Shown one piece after another: positions 31,837 through 42,727 of a stretch of DNA of 64,000 nt. This stretch comes from Saprolegnia diclina VS20 (taxonomy: Eukaryota; Oomycota; Saprolegniomycetes; Saprolegniales; Saprolegniaceae), in the NCBI RefSeq assembly GCF_000281045.1, contig NW_008246081.1, positions 708,180-772,179 on the forward strand, read 5' to 3'. The translations under genes were made by a program, and so were the position numbers. The notes beneath the pieces were generated by a model. The model was given only the letters and a program-made list of their open reading frames with translations. It ran no database searches and was not told the DNA's origin. Position 1 is the stretch's first letter. Each line of letters opens with the position of its first letter.

Positions 31837-34120
31837 TCATACATCTTGCGTATCGTCGGTGGCAAGTTTGCGCTTCTTCGGGTCGCGGTGGCGGGCCATG
31901 CCCACCTCGACGTACTCGCGCGCAAGACGCTTGAGGACTTCGTGCTGCGACAAATGCGGGTCGCTACACCCTTTCTACATGCAATTGTTGAGTAAAGCTT
32001 GACATGGAGCCACGATGAAACACTTGCCGTCGTGCACTTGTTCGCGAGCGCTTTCGAGCAGTAGGGAAACTTGATTTTGCGCGCCGGCAGCTCCCTCTTG
32101 AACTGTGTGTGGATCACCGGCTGGATCATGTAGAGTTGCGGCCGCTGTTGGTCGCGGCGCAGATGAACAAAGGCGCAGCGGTAGCCTGCATAGCAGTTTT
32201 GTCCACTCTGTCAACAATGCAATAGGGCAATGTACCTTTGGCGAGACGCGCGCACGTCCCGTTGGTCTCAAAGTAGCTCTTGCAGTAGGTTGGCAGCGCA
32301 AACGTGTACGGGATTTGACCCGGTTCGCGCCACTCGGGCAGCACCGAGTCCAAGAGTGTTCGGTCCCAGCGCCCCGCCTTCTCCAGGAAGTCTGGAAGAT
32401 GCAGCTTGGCATCGTCGCCCGTGTCTTTGATCGTGGCGTCGTAAACGTGAATGCCGTTGTACGACGGGTCGTACGAGAGGAGGTACTCGCCCGGTGGCAA
32501 CTCGCTCATGTGAGCAACGACTTCTTGCACCATGGCAAACTTGGTCAGCGGACTAGTGCGACAGCATCATCATCCAGGAATGCGACAGTTCAAACGTACT
32601 TTGCCACGGACGAGGCCACGGACGTGATCGTCTTGTCCGAGACATCGATGACCTTGGCGCCGTTGGCGTGCATGCGGCCTACATCTGCATCACAGACTGC
32701 CATCGATCGGCGAACAATGATGTACCGACGACAATGCCAGCGTTGCCACGGATCCACGACTGCAGCCACCACCGAGCGCGCTCCGACTCGGTGATTTGCT
32801 CGGGCGTCGAGCACCATTCGTAGTCGATCTTGGCCTGGATCGTCACGTCCACGTTCTTCACCTAAACATCATCGTATGACAGGCTGTCGACAGTATACTT
32901 GAAAAGAGATACCGGATCATAGCCGTGGGTTTGCGTTCGGAGCAGCATCTTCTTGGACCCGATCGACCACGTGTGGTAATGGTACGCGCGCGAGGTTGAA
33001 GTCTCGGTCATGGACGCCTTGAGAAGCTTGCGAGCGAAGAGCGTGAGCTTCTTGCGCCCGCTCCAGACAGCATTCACGAGCGGCTTGTCAAAGACCACCT
33101 ACATGGACTGTGCTTACACCTCTGTCCTTGTGGTCATAGCTACGTGTTTCTTCTTGGGACCAGCCCGTACGACGACCGGGATCATCCATGCCTACAACAT
33201 CCGAGTCTAGACCCAACTGGACGCGATAAGAGGAAGGCAGAATACCTGGCGGAACCGGTCAGGGGTCGTGTCAAAGAGCATTGTGAGCGTCGAGGTCGCA
33301 ATGGCGACGTCGCAGTCCTCCTGCGCGACGAGCTCGGCAGCCTTGGCGTCCTTGGAGAGCACATATCCCGTCGTCCAAGTGATCGGTGCTTCCAGCGCAC
33401 TCAGAGGGCTTGGCAACGGGCGCTTGAGGGCCGGCTTGACCGAGGCGCGTGCGACGCGGGCAATGTACTTTGGCGGTGCGTCCGTCGACGGCGTCAACGG
33501 GAACGAGATGATGCTGACGCGCGAGTACGTGGTGGGGTACATGTCGGCAGCATCGTTGCAGCGCTGGCGCAAGAAGGCATCGACGGCCGTCTCGATGCTA
33601 TGAGGCAGCGCCGTCAAGACAAAGAGGTCGGCCTTGGCGAGGTTGTCAAAGCTCTTGTGAAAGTTGCGCTATTCGACGCAGCGTCAGCTGTACAGCGAGC
33701 ATGAGACGACTACCTGCTCGGCCTTGACGGTCTGGTGGATGCGGTTGAAAACGTCGTGCTCATCGGACGAGAGCGCGAGGAGGTCCGGGAACCCGCGCTG
33801 TCGTGGGCATTATGAGCCACAAGTTGGTAGGACCACATGTAGTCTACCTGCATCGCAGCCGACTTCTTCTGCTGGAGGTCCAAGTACGTCGCATGCTCTG
33901 CTGCAAGGAGACTCGTCTTGTGGGAGTGCAAGACCTCGTCGAGGCTCGACGTCGGCGGCTCGGGCAGCGGTGCTCGGGCGTCGGTGTCGACCTTGGAGGC
34001 CTTGGTCGCGAGCGTCATCTTCTGGGCCAAGGCCTTGAAGACAGTTCCATGCGGCGAGTAGTAGTCGTACTCATCTTCCGCCATCCATGCATCACCGCTC
34101 CTCGGCGTCGGGACGTTCAT
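31837..34120 (-). CDS. ICE2/NARG2-like protein (little elongation complex) with two CCCH zinc fingers
   Basis: About ten exons run from 34120 to the stop at 31837. Pieces, in order: MAEDEYDYYSPHGTVFKALA; RGFPDLLALSSDEHDVFNRI; LTALPHSIETAVDAFLRQRC, then SRVSIISFPL; IARVARASVKPAL; ITWTTGYVLSKDAKAAELVA; IPVVVRAGPKKK; VVFDKPLVNAVWSGRKKLTL; YHYHTWSIGSKKMLLRTQTH; SERARWWLQSWIRGN; GEYLLSYDPSYNGIHVYD; PGQIPYTFAL. This order and spacing fits the NARG2/ICE2 C-terminal region, a subunit of the complex that transcribes small nuclear RNA genes. Two CCCH fingers follow: C-x9-C-x8-C-x3-H (CKSYFETNGTCARLAKGYRC, then AFVH) and C-x7-C-x5-C-x3-H (CSKALANKCTTAKGCSDPH). The tail is basic. ICE2 assignment is moderate; the fingers are clear from the sequence. 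The start may be 34084 instead of 34120. Confidence 0.6.
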
Positions 34121-34290
34121 GCTCCTCGCTCGGTCGATCTTCGTCGCTAGAGTTTCCCACGGCCAACACCAACGGTATTTCCCACGGCCTGGATTGGGTT
34201 TTTCACATGACACTATTCACCAGCATCGACGCCTACCCCAATTGGTGTTGGTACGGGACCAAATCGTGTGCTTGGACAACGTATTTAGTG

Positions 34291-35537
34291 TTAATAATAG
34301 TGCATCACGAGGAGCAACACCGACGCGGCCGCGTAAAAGCAAAAGATGGTGAACCCGCGGTTCTCACCGTAGTCGTACGCCTTGGCGAGCGACTTGTTGC
34401 CCTAAGACCATGGAATAAGCTCTGCTGCTTATATAGGCAAGTTGCACATATCGTACCTGGACGACGTTGGTTGACGTCGTGTCAGCATTCGCAGCAATCT
34501 TCTCGAGGTCGCCATGCTGCGCCTCAATGTTGTCAGAGAAGTGGCCCATGATGCGCGAGATCTCGTTCATGCTTGCCTCGAGACGCCTACGCCATGGTGA
34601 GAGGCTGTCCATATCCTGCAAGGCATCTACTTGGCGGCTTCGATCTCTTCATGCAAATGCTTGTGTAGCTGGATGTTCTCGGCGTGGAAGCGCTGGGTTT
34701 CTTCCTCGGTAAACGCCCACGACGACGACGTCTCGTCGTTCACGTTGGACTGGATCTACATCACATGTGAGGACAACGGGCTCCGCAGGCAAGCGCCTAC
34801 GGCGGGTAGAGCACGGGGCTGCTCTTGCAAATGCGTCGCAGTGGTTGCTGGACGAGGTGCCGCCGTGGGCTTGGGCTTGGCACTTGGCTCGGGCGCGTGG
34901 AGCTCGGTCGAGTCGGGCAGAAAGCTAGTAATTTGATGCACTTCGATTGATAGGAAGGGAGCTGCATGCATACCGCTGCGACGCAAAGAAGGGTCGCGCA
35001 ATACGCTGCTTCCGCGCCGCTTGGACGCTTTGCACCGACCGCTTGACGCGCTAGGACCTTAGCGTCAAGCCTTGCGACTACCGACCAGCAACGTACGTCC
35101 GAGAGGTATGTGACCATCTCCATCTGCATGCGCGTAGTCTGTGGCTTCTTGGACCGGCCAATCTGAAGGCGCTCTTTGAGCTGCTCGATCTGCAGCTCAC
35201 ACGCTTGGTACGACTCGAGCGCCGACTGCGCCCATGAGATCCAACACGTGCAAGTCGGCGTATGTACCTCCTCAAGCTCGTCGCGCTCCACGTCGCTAAA
35301 GGCGGCGGCCTTGCTCGGCAAAAAGCGGGCGGGGTCGACGTAGCATTTGCGCTGGCCGCGCAGAAGCGTTGAGATCTTGCGGAGGCTCTCTAGCTGCGCA
35401 TGGCATGAGCCTCGCTGCATCTACCGAGGCAGACGCACCACATCGATGGCCTCCTGCATGAAGTCCGAGACCGGCTTGGCCTCGGCCGGCGCGTCCGTCC
35501 ATCGCGCTAGCTTGCGGAAGTCGGCCGTAATGTCCAT
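34291..35537 (-). CDS. Syntaxin-18-like SNARE (Ufe1 family)
   Basis: Seven or so exons begin at 35537 (35537-35439, 35393-35268, further exons to 34291). The protein opens MDITADFRKLARWTDAPAEA and contains helical segments typical of the syntaxin-18 N-terminal domain (LESLRKISTLLRGQRKCYVD, RVKRSVQSVQAARKQRIARP). The SNARE motif is ISRIMGHFSDNIEAQHGDLE, then KIAANADTTSTNVVQGNKSL, followed by a C-terminal membrane anchor (FTIFCFYAAASVLLLVMHYY). Syntaxin-18 is the ER Q-SNARE for Golgi-to-ER retrograde traffic. It is a tail-anchored protein facing the cytosol. The gene shares a 190-base divergent promoter with the secreted peptidase at 35728. Confidence 0.85.
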
Positions 35538-35727
35538 CGGCAAAGTCCACGCGTTCTCCGGGCTGCAATCGCCGGAGTGGGGTCCGCCTTTATTTAATTC
35601 TATACAAATGACAAGCTTGAATAGAAATATAAGTTAAAATATGTTCGACACCCCCGATTGGCTACACTGCTAAGTTCGAACAGCTGGCATTTTCGATCTC
35701 GACCTCGTGGCAGCCTCTCGTCGCAGG

Positions 35728-37834
35728 ATGCGGTCGTGGAAGTTGCTGTGGCTCTGCCTCTGTTCTGTGGCGCTCGGCCTTGACGTCGACGGCTGGTTCA
35801 ACTGCAGCGCCAACACACTTGCATCAACGAATCCCCGGCGAAGCACGCGAAACCGTACCGTCGAGTGTGCCCTCGTCGTCCTTCCACTCTGCCATGCCCA
35901 TGTCTGCGACGACCGATCCAACCGAACGGTTCAGGTCTTCGTGAAGCGTTTGGTGGCGCGCTCGGACCTCGAAGAAGGAGCATCGGTCCAAGACATTTGG
36001 GTTCTCCAGGGCGGCCCCGGTGCATCGTCGATCGCAAGTCTGAGAACGTGCTTGCTTCGGTGCCTCTCACAAGGTCACGTCGATAGTGGAGACCATGATG
36101 ATCGATCTCTACGACGTCCTGGACGGTCATGTCAACGTGTACACGATGGACCATCGGGGCACGGGGCGAAGCGCGCCACTGCAATGCATCGCGACCCAAG
36201 CCGCGACACCAGGCAGTCCTGGTGGCGACGTCATCGAACTCGCTGAAATGCCCGACTGTATCCAAGACATACTGTTCGAGATCGGTACTACTTCTTTGGC
36301 TTTGCAACAGGCGCATGTTACGGCCAAATAGACGGGCACACGAGTGCCTTCTCCGTCACAAGTGCTGCGCTCGACCTTGTGGTGCATACGCCATACCATT
36401 GTGCGTGCGTCTCATCCAAGCATGTAGCTAATGCTTCGCGCCTTCTCGGGGGAAAACCGTCCAGCCTTTGTGTACGGCGCCAGCTATGGCACGCTTCTCG
36501 TCGAGCGCCTTATGCAGCTGGGCCCTACTGGTATCCACGGGTTCATCTTGGATGGCGTCGTTTCGCAGCGCGGCAGTGACGCGTTTCGACATTCGTTTGC
36601 CAACTGGGACCATGACGTGGCCAGTGTTGGTGCGTCCTCCGAACAGTAGACAATATGTCCACCCTTGCTGATAGGCACTCGGTTTCTCGATCGATGCACG
36701 ACCGATCCCTTCTGCAAGGGCCAAGTGCAGGAGCACAATATCACGCAGCTTCTCCACGATGTCTACACCCGACTCGACGCAGCAAGCACCAATGTGTCCT
36801 TGGACATGCCGCCGTCGCACCATGTCCGGAGTGTCGTTTCCAAGATGCTGCTCAACTGGGAACTCCGGCAGCTATTGCCGGCGCTCATCTATCGCATGTG
36901 GCGCGCCGACAGCACCGACATTGCCGCGCTCGAGCAGTTCAAAGCGTCCAGTACTTCATGGCAAATGGCCGACGTCGCGGCACCGTCGGACGGCTTTTCC
37001 ATGATGCTCTACTATCTGATTGTATTCTCGGAGGAGTGGGTTTACCCAACACCATCCGTGTCGACGCTGGACGCCGAGTACGCGCGCGGCCTTTTCGGCA
37101 CCGGTGTCTCGGCTCTCGTCCCCTTCTACTGCCTCATGACGCAGTACAACGACGACGCCTGTCGTACAGTGTCCCCGCAGTACGCTCTCAAACACCCGTT
37201 CGTGTACCGTCGTGACGCCTACTGGAATGCGACGACAACGATACCGGCGAATGCATCCGTGCTCTTGCTCACCGGCGAGTTTGACGCGCAGACCGAAGGC
37301 CGGTACGCCAACATGGAGATGCGCAACCTCGTCGGCAGCAAGAAGCGCATGATCACGTTCCCCGATGCCACGCATTGCGCCGCCTTTGCGACGCCCATGC
37401 TGTCGGTACGTCTACTCTAGTTAGTACCTTCTAGTTGGAGAGCGTTTATGCGTCGTGTGTAGGGTGACATACAGTGCGGTGTGTACGTGCTGGCGTCCTA
37501 CTTGCTCCACGACGGTGCGCTCGACGGGATCGATACTTCGTGCCAAGCGAGTATGCGTCGCATCTCGTTTCATATCTCGACCCAAGCGGCCCTCCAGTAC
37601 TTTGGCACGCCCGACGCCTATGGCTCCAGCAACGTGGCACCGACGCTGGTTGCAGTGCAGCATCGCCCACTGCCGATGCTCACTCGTCATGCCAGCGCCG
37701 TCGAGTCGCTTGTTGTCGTTGTCTGTTGCGTATGCACGGTGATCGGCATCTTCGTACTGCGACACAAGAAACGCGTCCGTGCGCCTGGAGCCGATGCCCT
37801 CGAGCTCGTACGTGACGCGGCCATGCTCCTATAG
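35728..37834 (+). CDS. Secreted or membrane-anchored S33-type serine peptidase (TAP-like α/β-hydrolase)
   Basis: At least six exons. A signal peptide (MRSWKLLWLCLCSVALGLDV) is followed by an α/β-hydrolase fold: oxyanion segment WVLQGGPGASSIA, MDHRGTGRSAPLQC, nucleophile elbow VYGASYGTLLVERL, acid LLLTGEFDAQTEG and His FPDATHCAAF, so the Ser-Asp-His triad is intact. The pattern is that of the tripeptidyl/prolyl aminopeptidase (S33, TAP C-terminal) group. Many N-x-S/T sites fit a secreted glycoprotein. Unlike plain secreted members it ends in a transmembrane helix (SLVVVVCCVCTVIGIFVL) and a short basic cytosolic tail (RHKKRVRAPG), so it is probably held at the cell surface. The start is the first ATG before the signal peptide. 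Confidence 0.88.
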
Positions 37835-38210
37835 CCTTTAACACAAAAAGAATGGTGTCGGAAGCCTCGTTAACGTCGACGTCTCGTCTCATGGATCGAG
37901 TTGATGCACGGGAATGCACGTCCCAGGAATGAGGATCAAACTATCGTGCAGACCTCTAGTGTGGGTACAACAGCGTGAAGAGGCTCGCTAGAGCAGGCGC
38001 CCGCCTCACCTTTGAAACGACAAGGTCGCATTGCATGCTTGTAGTTGCGCATCAGTCTCGCGAGGACGAGGACTAGAAAGACTCACCACGACATAGTTGC
38101 GTGTTTCATCCGCCATCTACGTATTCCAAACGAAAATCACCGTCCTTTATTCATTCGTTTACTCTTCATACAAACATCCAGTCAACTTTTAAAAACGAAA
38201 AATAACACAC
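37835..38210. other. Intergenic, no gene seen
   Basis: 376 bases between two plus-strand genes. A GTCAACTTTTAAA stretch (38182-38194) may be the transcription start of the acyltransferase gene. Confidence 0.4.
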
Positions 38211-39424
38211 ATGGCCGATCCGCCACGGACGAGCCTCGTGGCGGGCTGCCGCCGCCAGATCTGGACGACTGCGATCGCGACCTTTGCACATGGCTTCGCC
38301 TTGCTCCTTGGCCTCCTTCCGCCATGCATCTTCGTGCCCATGGGCAAGATCATGGGCCACGCCTGCTACGCCGGTGCGTCTCGCTGCCTATCGCTGTCGA
38401 CCTCGACGTCGTCGTGCTAGCGGGCTGGCGGAAACGCATTGCCAAGAAGAACCTTGCCATGGCCTTTCCAGACAAGTCCGAGATGGAGCGCAAGCAGCTG
38501 CTCAAGGAAGCGTACCAGACGACGTGCACGGTACGCTGTTGGTCCCATGTGCATCATGCCTCGACAACCTTGAACAGTCGCTGCTCTGGTTCCTCCATCT
38601 TCGCGCCTTTGATCGATGGAAGCATATGGAGCGCTACGTCGACATATCATTCCCCACTGCGTACCTTGACGATGTCGCCAAAGGCCCTGTGCTCGTCACC
38701 TCGGCGCACCTCGGTAGCCGCTCGACGGCGCCTCTTGTGCTTGATGCGCTGGCGTAGGGTGCTGGGAGCTGCTTCCATTTGTGCACGCGCCACCGCATGT
38801 GTCGATACGCAGCGTCTATGCGGTACGTGCGCTCAACGGCTCGGTCATTGGTAGATTCACAGCGTACTAGCTCTACCGGCCACTCCACAACGTGGCGCTG
38901 GACCGCGTCGTCTTGGACCTTCGCCAGCACGATACGAGCATGCACCTCTTGCCGGTTGCGGCTCGCTTTGCTTGCATTGCCTCATGCGATAGAATAGGAC
39001 AAGCACTGTCTTCCGAGCCTCTACTCGATTCTCAAGGCCCCGGATCCCCACACGATCGTGGCACTGGTGTGCGACCAGCGCCCGAGCCACAACCACGTAC
39101 CGGTGCGCTTCTTGGATCAACCGACTTTTTATGCGCCGGGTGTTGCCGTTTTGCACATGCGAAGCCATCGACCAGTGTGGTTCACGGCGCTCTTGCACGC
39201 CCCATCTGACGCCGCCAAGCCATTTCGCCTCGTCACTGTCCCCGTATACAGGATATCTTCTCTGCGTGCGACCCTGCCCACTGCTATAGGTTATTGGACG
39301 CGGCGCCAACGTGACGCAGCTCGATGTGATCATGCAATCGTACGCCGATATCGTCTCGGCGAACGTTCGGCAAGCCCCCGCGCAGTACATGTGGTTCCAC
39401 GACCTCTGGCGCGACGCTGCTTAG
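38211..39424 (+). CDS. LpxL/HtrB-like acyltransferase (lipid A acyltransferase family)
   Basis: At least six exons in frame. The protein begins MADPPRTSLVAGCRRQIWTT with a hydrophobic segment (FAHGFALLLGLLPPCIFVPM). Family hallmarks of bacterial lipid A biosynthesis acyltransferases follow: WRKRIAKKNLAMAFPDKSEM near the start, the H-x4-E catalytic motif in VTSAHLGCWELLP, YRPLHNVALDRVV, LVCDQRPSHNHVPVRFLDQP, then TFYAPGVAVLHMRSHRPVW, and the ending PAQYMWFHDLWRDAA, equivalent to PEQYLW-H-RWK. Bacterial members attach a fatty acyl chain to lipid A precursors. The acceptor here is unknown; a glycolipid or phospholipid is possible. Several introns with local consensus show long residence in the genome, so a recent transfer or contamination is unlikely. 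Confidence 0.82.
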
Positions 39425-39920
39425 CTGCTCAATATAATAGAAGCAAAGTGGCAACACGCATGCTCATAGTCGGCCAGCTCTTCTTCTCTTCATCGCTTGT
39501 ATTCTGCACTTTTGGTGTCGTATCCCACAAGTTATGCCGTAGTCGTAGCCTCGTCGCTCGTGAGAACGCATTGCTTTCGGTGGCGAACAACCAGCCGCAG
39601 CATCCTACTCGACATCACACGACGTGTCTTCCGTTGGCGGCTCAAAACGCGCAGCGGCCATTTCAGCCCTGCAGTCACAACTCCTCCACAGATGTACCGC
39701 CGACCAGGGCAGGTCACCTAGCCCACAAGCAGCTTCCACAAGAAGCGCGTCGTGTGTGCGTGGGCTGCACCATGCTGATGAAATGTTGTCCTTCGATCAG
39801 GTGTAACGTTGCGTGCGTCGAGCACGGTCCATCACCTTGATAGACTGCAAACTGGAAAGAACATATGTGTTGAAACGACACAAGAAATGTATTCTTCACA
39901 GCGACACGAGTGCAGGAGCT
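39425..39920. other. Intergenic, no gene seen
   Basis: 496 bases between two convergent genes; only short frames without recognisable content. Confidence 0.5.
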
Positions 39921-41399
39921 TTACATCGAGTGCATCTTGAGCTCGAGCTTGAAGAAGGCGAGGAAGAACGCGAGCGCACTCAAGATGCCGCCAACAAGCA
40001 CGGGCAGCGCGTAGCCCATCGACGACTTGACAAGCACCGACGAGAGGGCAAAGTTGAGGAACTGGCCGAGGCAGTTGGCCGAGTTGAAGGCGCCGGCAAA
40101 CAAACCGAGGTTGTTGTTGGCACCGAGGCCAATGACGTGGATGATCGTCGGCATGACAAGCGACGAGAGCGCGCTCTGCGTCGCGCAGCACATGACAATG
40201 ATGAGCATGTCGAGCCACACAATCTTGGAGAACGCCATCGCAATGAGAAGCGTCTGCGGAATGATCGCATACGTCAGCACGCGCTTGGCGCCAAACTTGC
40301 GGACGAGGAACGGCAAGATCGCGAGGAAGAGGAGCGAGACGCAGTTGAGAATCGTGTCGGTCGTGCCACTCGCGAGGCGGACACCGTCATTAAAGTTCTG
40401 CTGCGCTTCCGTGCACGCCGCGAGGCCGTCGTGGCCGCACTTGTCGGCGCCTTCCGACGAGCCGCCCTTGACGACAATGCCAAAGAACTGGCCCTTCGCC
40501 CCCGTGTACGCAGTCCAGCCGTACTGAATGAGCACAAACATAACAGCGTAGACCTTGAGGAGGCTCGGGAGGAGCTTGATGCCGGTCCAGACGGCCGAAA
40601 ACGCTGCGCGGATTTCCTCCTTCTTGTTGGTGGCGACCGTCGGCACATACGGCGTCTCCTTGACAAAGAAGCAAACCGACATGGTCGTCACGAGCATGAT
40701 CACGATGAGCATCGTCATGAACGACTTGATCGACTCGTGGGCCGCGCCAAAGAAGAGGATGTAGCCCGAGACCGCGAACGAGCCGGCAATCGAGTAGGCG
40801 CCGCCGATCGAGGCGGCCGTGACTTGGCGGTCGCCGGCAAAATCGGCGATAATGAGACCGGCGGGGACTTGGGTCACGTTGCACGTAATGTCCATCCAAA
40901 TGTAGCAGAGGACGGTAAACACCGTCGTCCACTTGCGCGAGATTGGAACCCCTTTGGTGTTGTACTCGGTGAACTGCGTCGACTTGGTGTCGCCGAGCGC
41001 CTCGCCAATGTCGACCGTGTGCATCATGATGAGCCAGCAAAGCGCGCTCGTGACCGCACCCCAAAAGAGGTACGGGCGGCGACGACCGTACTTGGACGTG
41101 CAGTTGTCACAGAGGACGCCGACCGTGGGGGCGACGAGGAGACCGGTGGTCGGACCCACAAGCTGGACGACTTGGACCCACGACGAGTCGAGGAGAATTT
41201 CGAGGAGCGGGCTGAGTGCCGCCCACTGCGCCGCCCACGCCATGTTCATGGCCATCTTGGGCGCGCAAAGAAGCACCATAAAGAGGATCGAGCAGCCTTC
41301 GACGGGCGCAGCCGCGTTCTCTTCGTCGACTTGCTTCTCGGCGTCATTCAAGTCCTTGGGCGTCGTCACGACTTCGTAATCGGTCTTCGTATCGGCCAT
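39921..41399 (-). CDS. Sucrose/H+ symporter-type transporter (GPH/SLC45 family, MFS fold)
   Basis: A single exon encodes 492 residues with about 12 membrane spans. Family marks: MNMAWAAQWAALSPLLEILL in TM1, LVGPTTGLLVAPTVGVLCDN, then the cytosolic KYGRRRPYLFWGAV loop (the R-x-G-R-R-R/K-P motif of sucrose and GPH carriers), and QVPAGLIIADFAGDRQVTAA in TM4-5. Both termini are cytosolic. Members move sucrose, maltose or related sugars with protons at the plasma or vacuolar membrane; the substrate here cannot be read from sequence. The absence of introns contrasts with its neighbours. The ATG at 41399 follows an initiator-like TCATTTTCC at 41422-41430. Confidence 0.92.
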   Translation of the reverse strand: MADTKTDYEVVTTPKDLNDAEKQVDEENAAAPVEGCSILFMVLLCAPKMAMNMAWAAQWAALSPLLEILLDSSWVQVVQLVGPTTGLLVAPTVGVLCDNCTSKYGRRRPYLFWGAVTSALCWLIMMHTVDIGEALGDTKSTQFTEYNTKGVPISRKWTTVFTVLCYIWMDITCNVTQVPAGLIIADFAGDRQVTAASIGGAYSIAGSFAVSGYILFFGAAHESIKSFMTMLIVIMLVTTMSVCFFVKETPYVPTVATNKKEEIRAAFSAVWTGIKLLPSLLKVYAVMFVLIQYGWTAYTGAKGQFFGIVVKGGSSEGADKCGHDGLAACTEAQQNFNDGVRLASGTTDTILNCVSLLFLAILPFLVRKFGAKRVLTYAIIPQTLLIAMAFSKIVWLDMLIIVMCCATQSALSSLVMPTIIHVIGLGANNNLGLFAGAFNSANCLGQFLNFALSSVLVKSSMGYALPVLVGGILSALAFFLAFFKLELKMHSM

Positions 41400-41415
41400 G
41401 GTGTGGTCCAGGGAT

Positions 41416-41430
41416 TGAATTGGAAAATGA
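41416..41430 (-). promoter_or_regulatory. Initiator-like TCATTTTCCAATTC before the sugar transporter
   Basis: On the minus strand TCATTTTCC (41430-41422) followed by AATTCAAT matches the oomycete initiator plus flanking promoter pattern, about 20-30 bases before the ATG. Confidence 0.45.
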
Positions 41431-41740
41431 TTCCCTTAACTTGCAAGGAAACCAAAAAGAGAGAAAGGACAAAAAGACGGCCTCGCGTTAGATGTTTGAC
41501 AGAAGCGCGCTCAGTGAAAAGATCCTTGATCTGCAACGCTCAATGTGTGGACGCGAGCGTTGTCGCCACCCAGGTCAACTAGGTGGCTGCAAGGTCGAGT
41601 TCAACGTAGGAACGAGTGCACGCTGTGCGGCGCAAGAAGTCAACGCAATCCGAAATAGAGTAATCGGCACTAACCTGAGTGTCCACCTCGAAGCTCGGAA
41701 AAAGGTGCAGCGTGTACAGGCGCAGACAGGCGTCGCCGCG

Positions 41741-41748
41741 CTTTTATA
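41741..41748 (-). promoter_or_regulatory. TATA-like box TATAAAAG
   Basis: Minus-strand TATAAAAG, 340 bases upstream of the transporter start, with a CCAAT about 80 bases further up. It could mark a distal start; the initiator near the ATG is an alternative. Confidence 0.3.
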
Positions 41749-42727
41749 GCGCAAGTGCAAGCCCGTGATCGTCCTTACAAGAACACTTCACGCGTGGCGC
41801 GCCGCCATCACGTCACTCGCTGAGAAAGAGACCAATCACAGCCAAAAGATACGCCTCGCCCATCAACTTTTAGGTGCAGCACATCGAGTGGTGAAAACAT
41901 GTGGTATCTAGATGCCATCTCGCGACACCGCAACGTCCAAACGGCAACTTCAAGTTGAAATTTCGGGGCATTTCCGGTCCACCAAAAAGACGGTCGGTCT
42001 AGCGCGCCGACCCAGTATTGTGCCTTGTGAAAGCCTCTGTATTGCTGCTCCAAGGGACCGAGATGGAAACAAGTGGAGCTGACTGGGACATGGGTATGAT
42101 TCCGTCTTGCCAGAATCAACAACGAGCGGCTGTCGATCGAGTGTCATCGGGTAGTCACGGGTGCGAGCACTGCTTCGGCAATAGACACGTTATCGATAAG
42201 GACACAACCCGCGCAAGGGTTTCTAGGTGCGACCCAGGAGAGATAACGCCATAGCTTCCGTCTCGGTGCAAATTCGAGCCCCGTGGATGGGTGGTGGTGT
42301 GCGCTCCCATGCGCTGAAGCGGCTTTGCACCCGCCGAAGTCGATATGTGCCAAGACCCTAAAAGCCCGGTTGGTTGTTGTCGACTTGACCAACTGCCCTT
42401 GGACCAGATTTGGTGTCGCTCCCATGGCCTGATCGGCTCGCGCGTTCTCTTGTGGTATTGTACTGATGGGTATACTTGCGAGCTGCACACCAAGCGCAAT
42501 CCGCAGGTGCTACAACTTGCTATCATCAGAAACGGTGTATTCAAACAAATGGCTCGTGGACTCTATCGCCGAGCGTGACGGTCAGCCGGTACTAGCGCGC
42601 GAGGACTCCACTAATTGGCAGCTCTAAGTGGCGCCCCACGCACGTTGAGAGAGCATGAAGAAGAAGAAGCAACGATCGGGTGCGCGACATGTTTGGGTAT
42701 ATTCCCATCGGTTTATCGCACAAGGCG

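Larger units (their letters stand above)
41400..42727. other. Long intergenic region (promoter side of the sugar transporter)
   Basis: 1328 bases. It holds an initiator-like site, a TATA-like box (41741-41748, minus strand), and CCAAT at about 41830. The rest (41900-42727) has only short open frames on both strands with no domain and no consistent splicing, so nothing is called. Confidence 0.5.

Noticed and set aside
39813-41582. A 589-codon plus-strand frame opposite the sugar transporter
   Set aside because: Same kind of antisense shadow; the minus strand has a full transporter with 12 spans.
42255-42290. ATTCGAGCCC, resembling a tRNA T-loop
   Set aside because: No matching acceptor, D or anticodon stems could be built around it.
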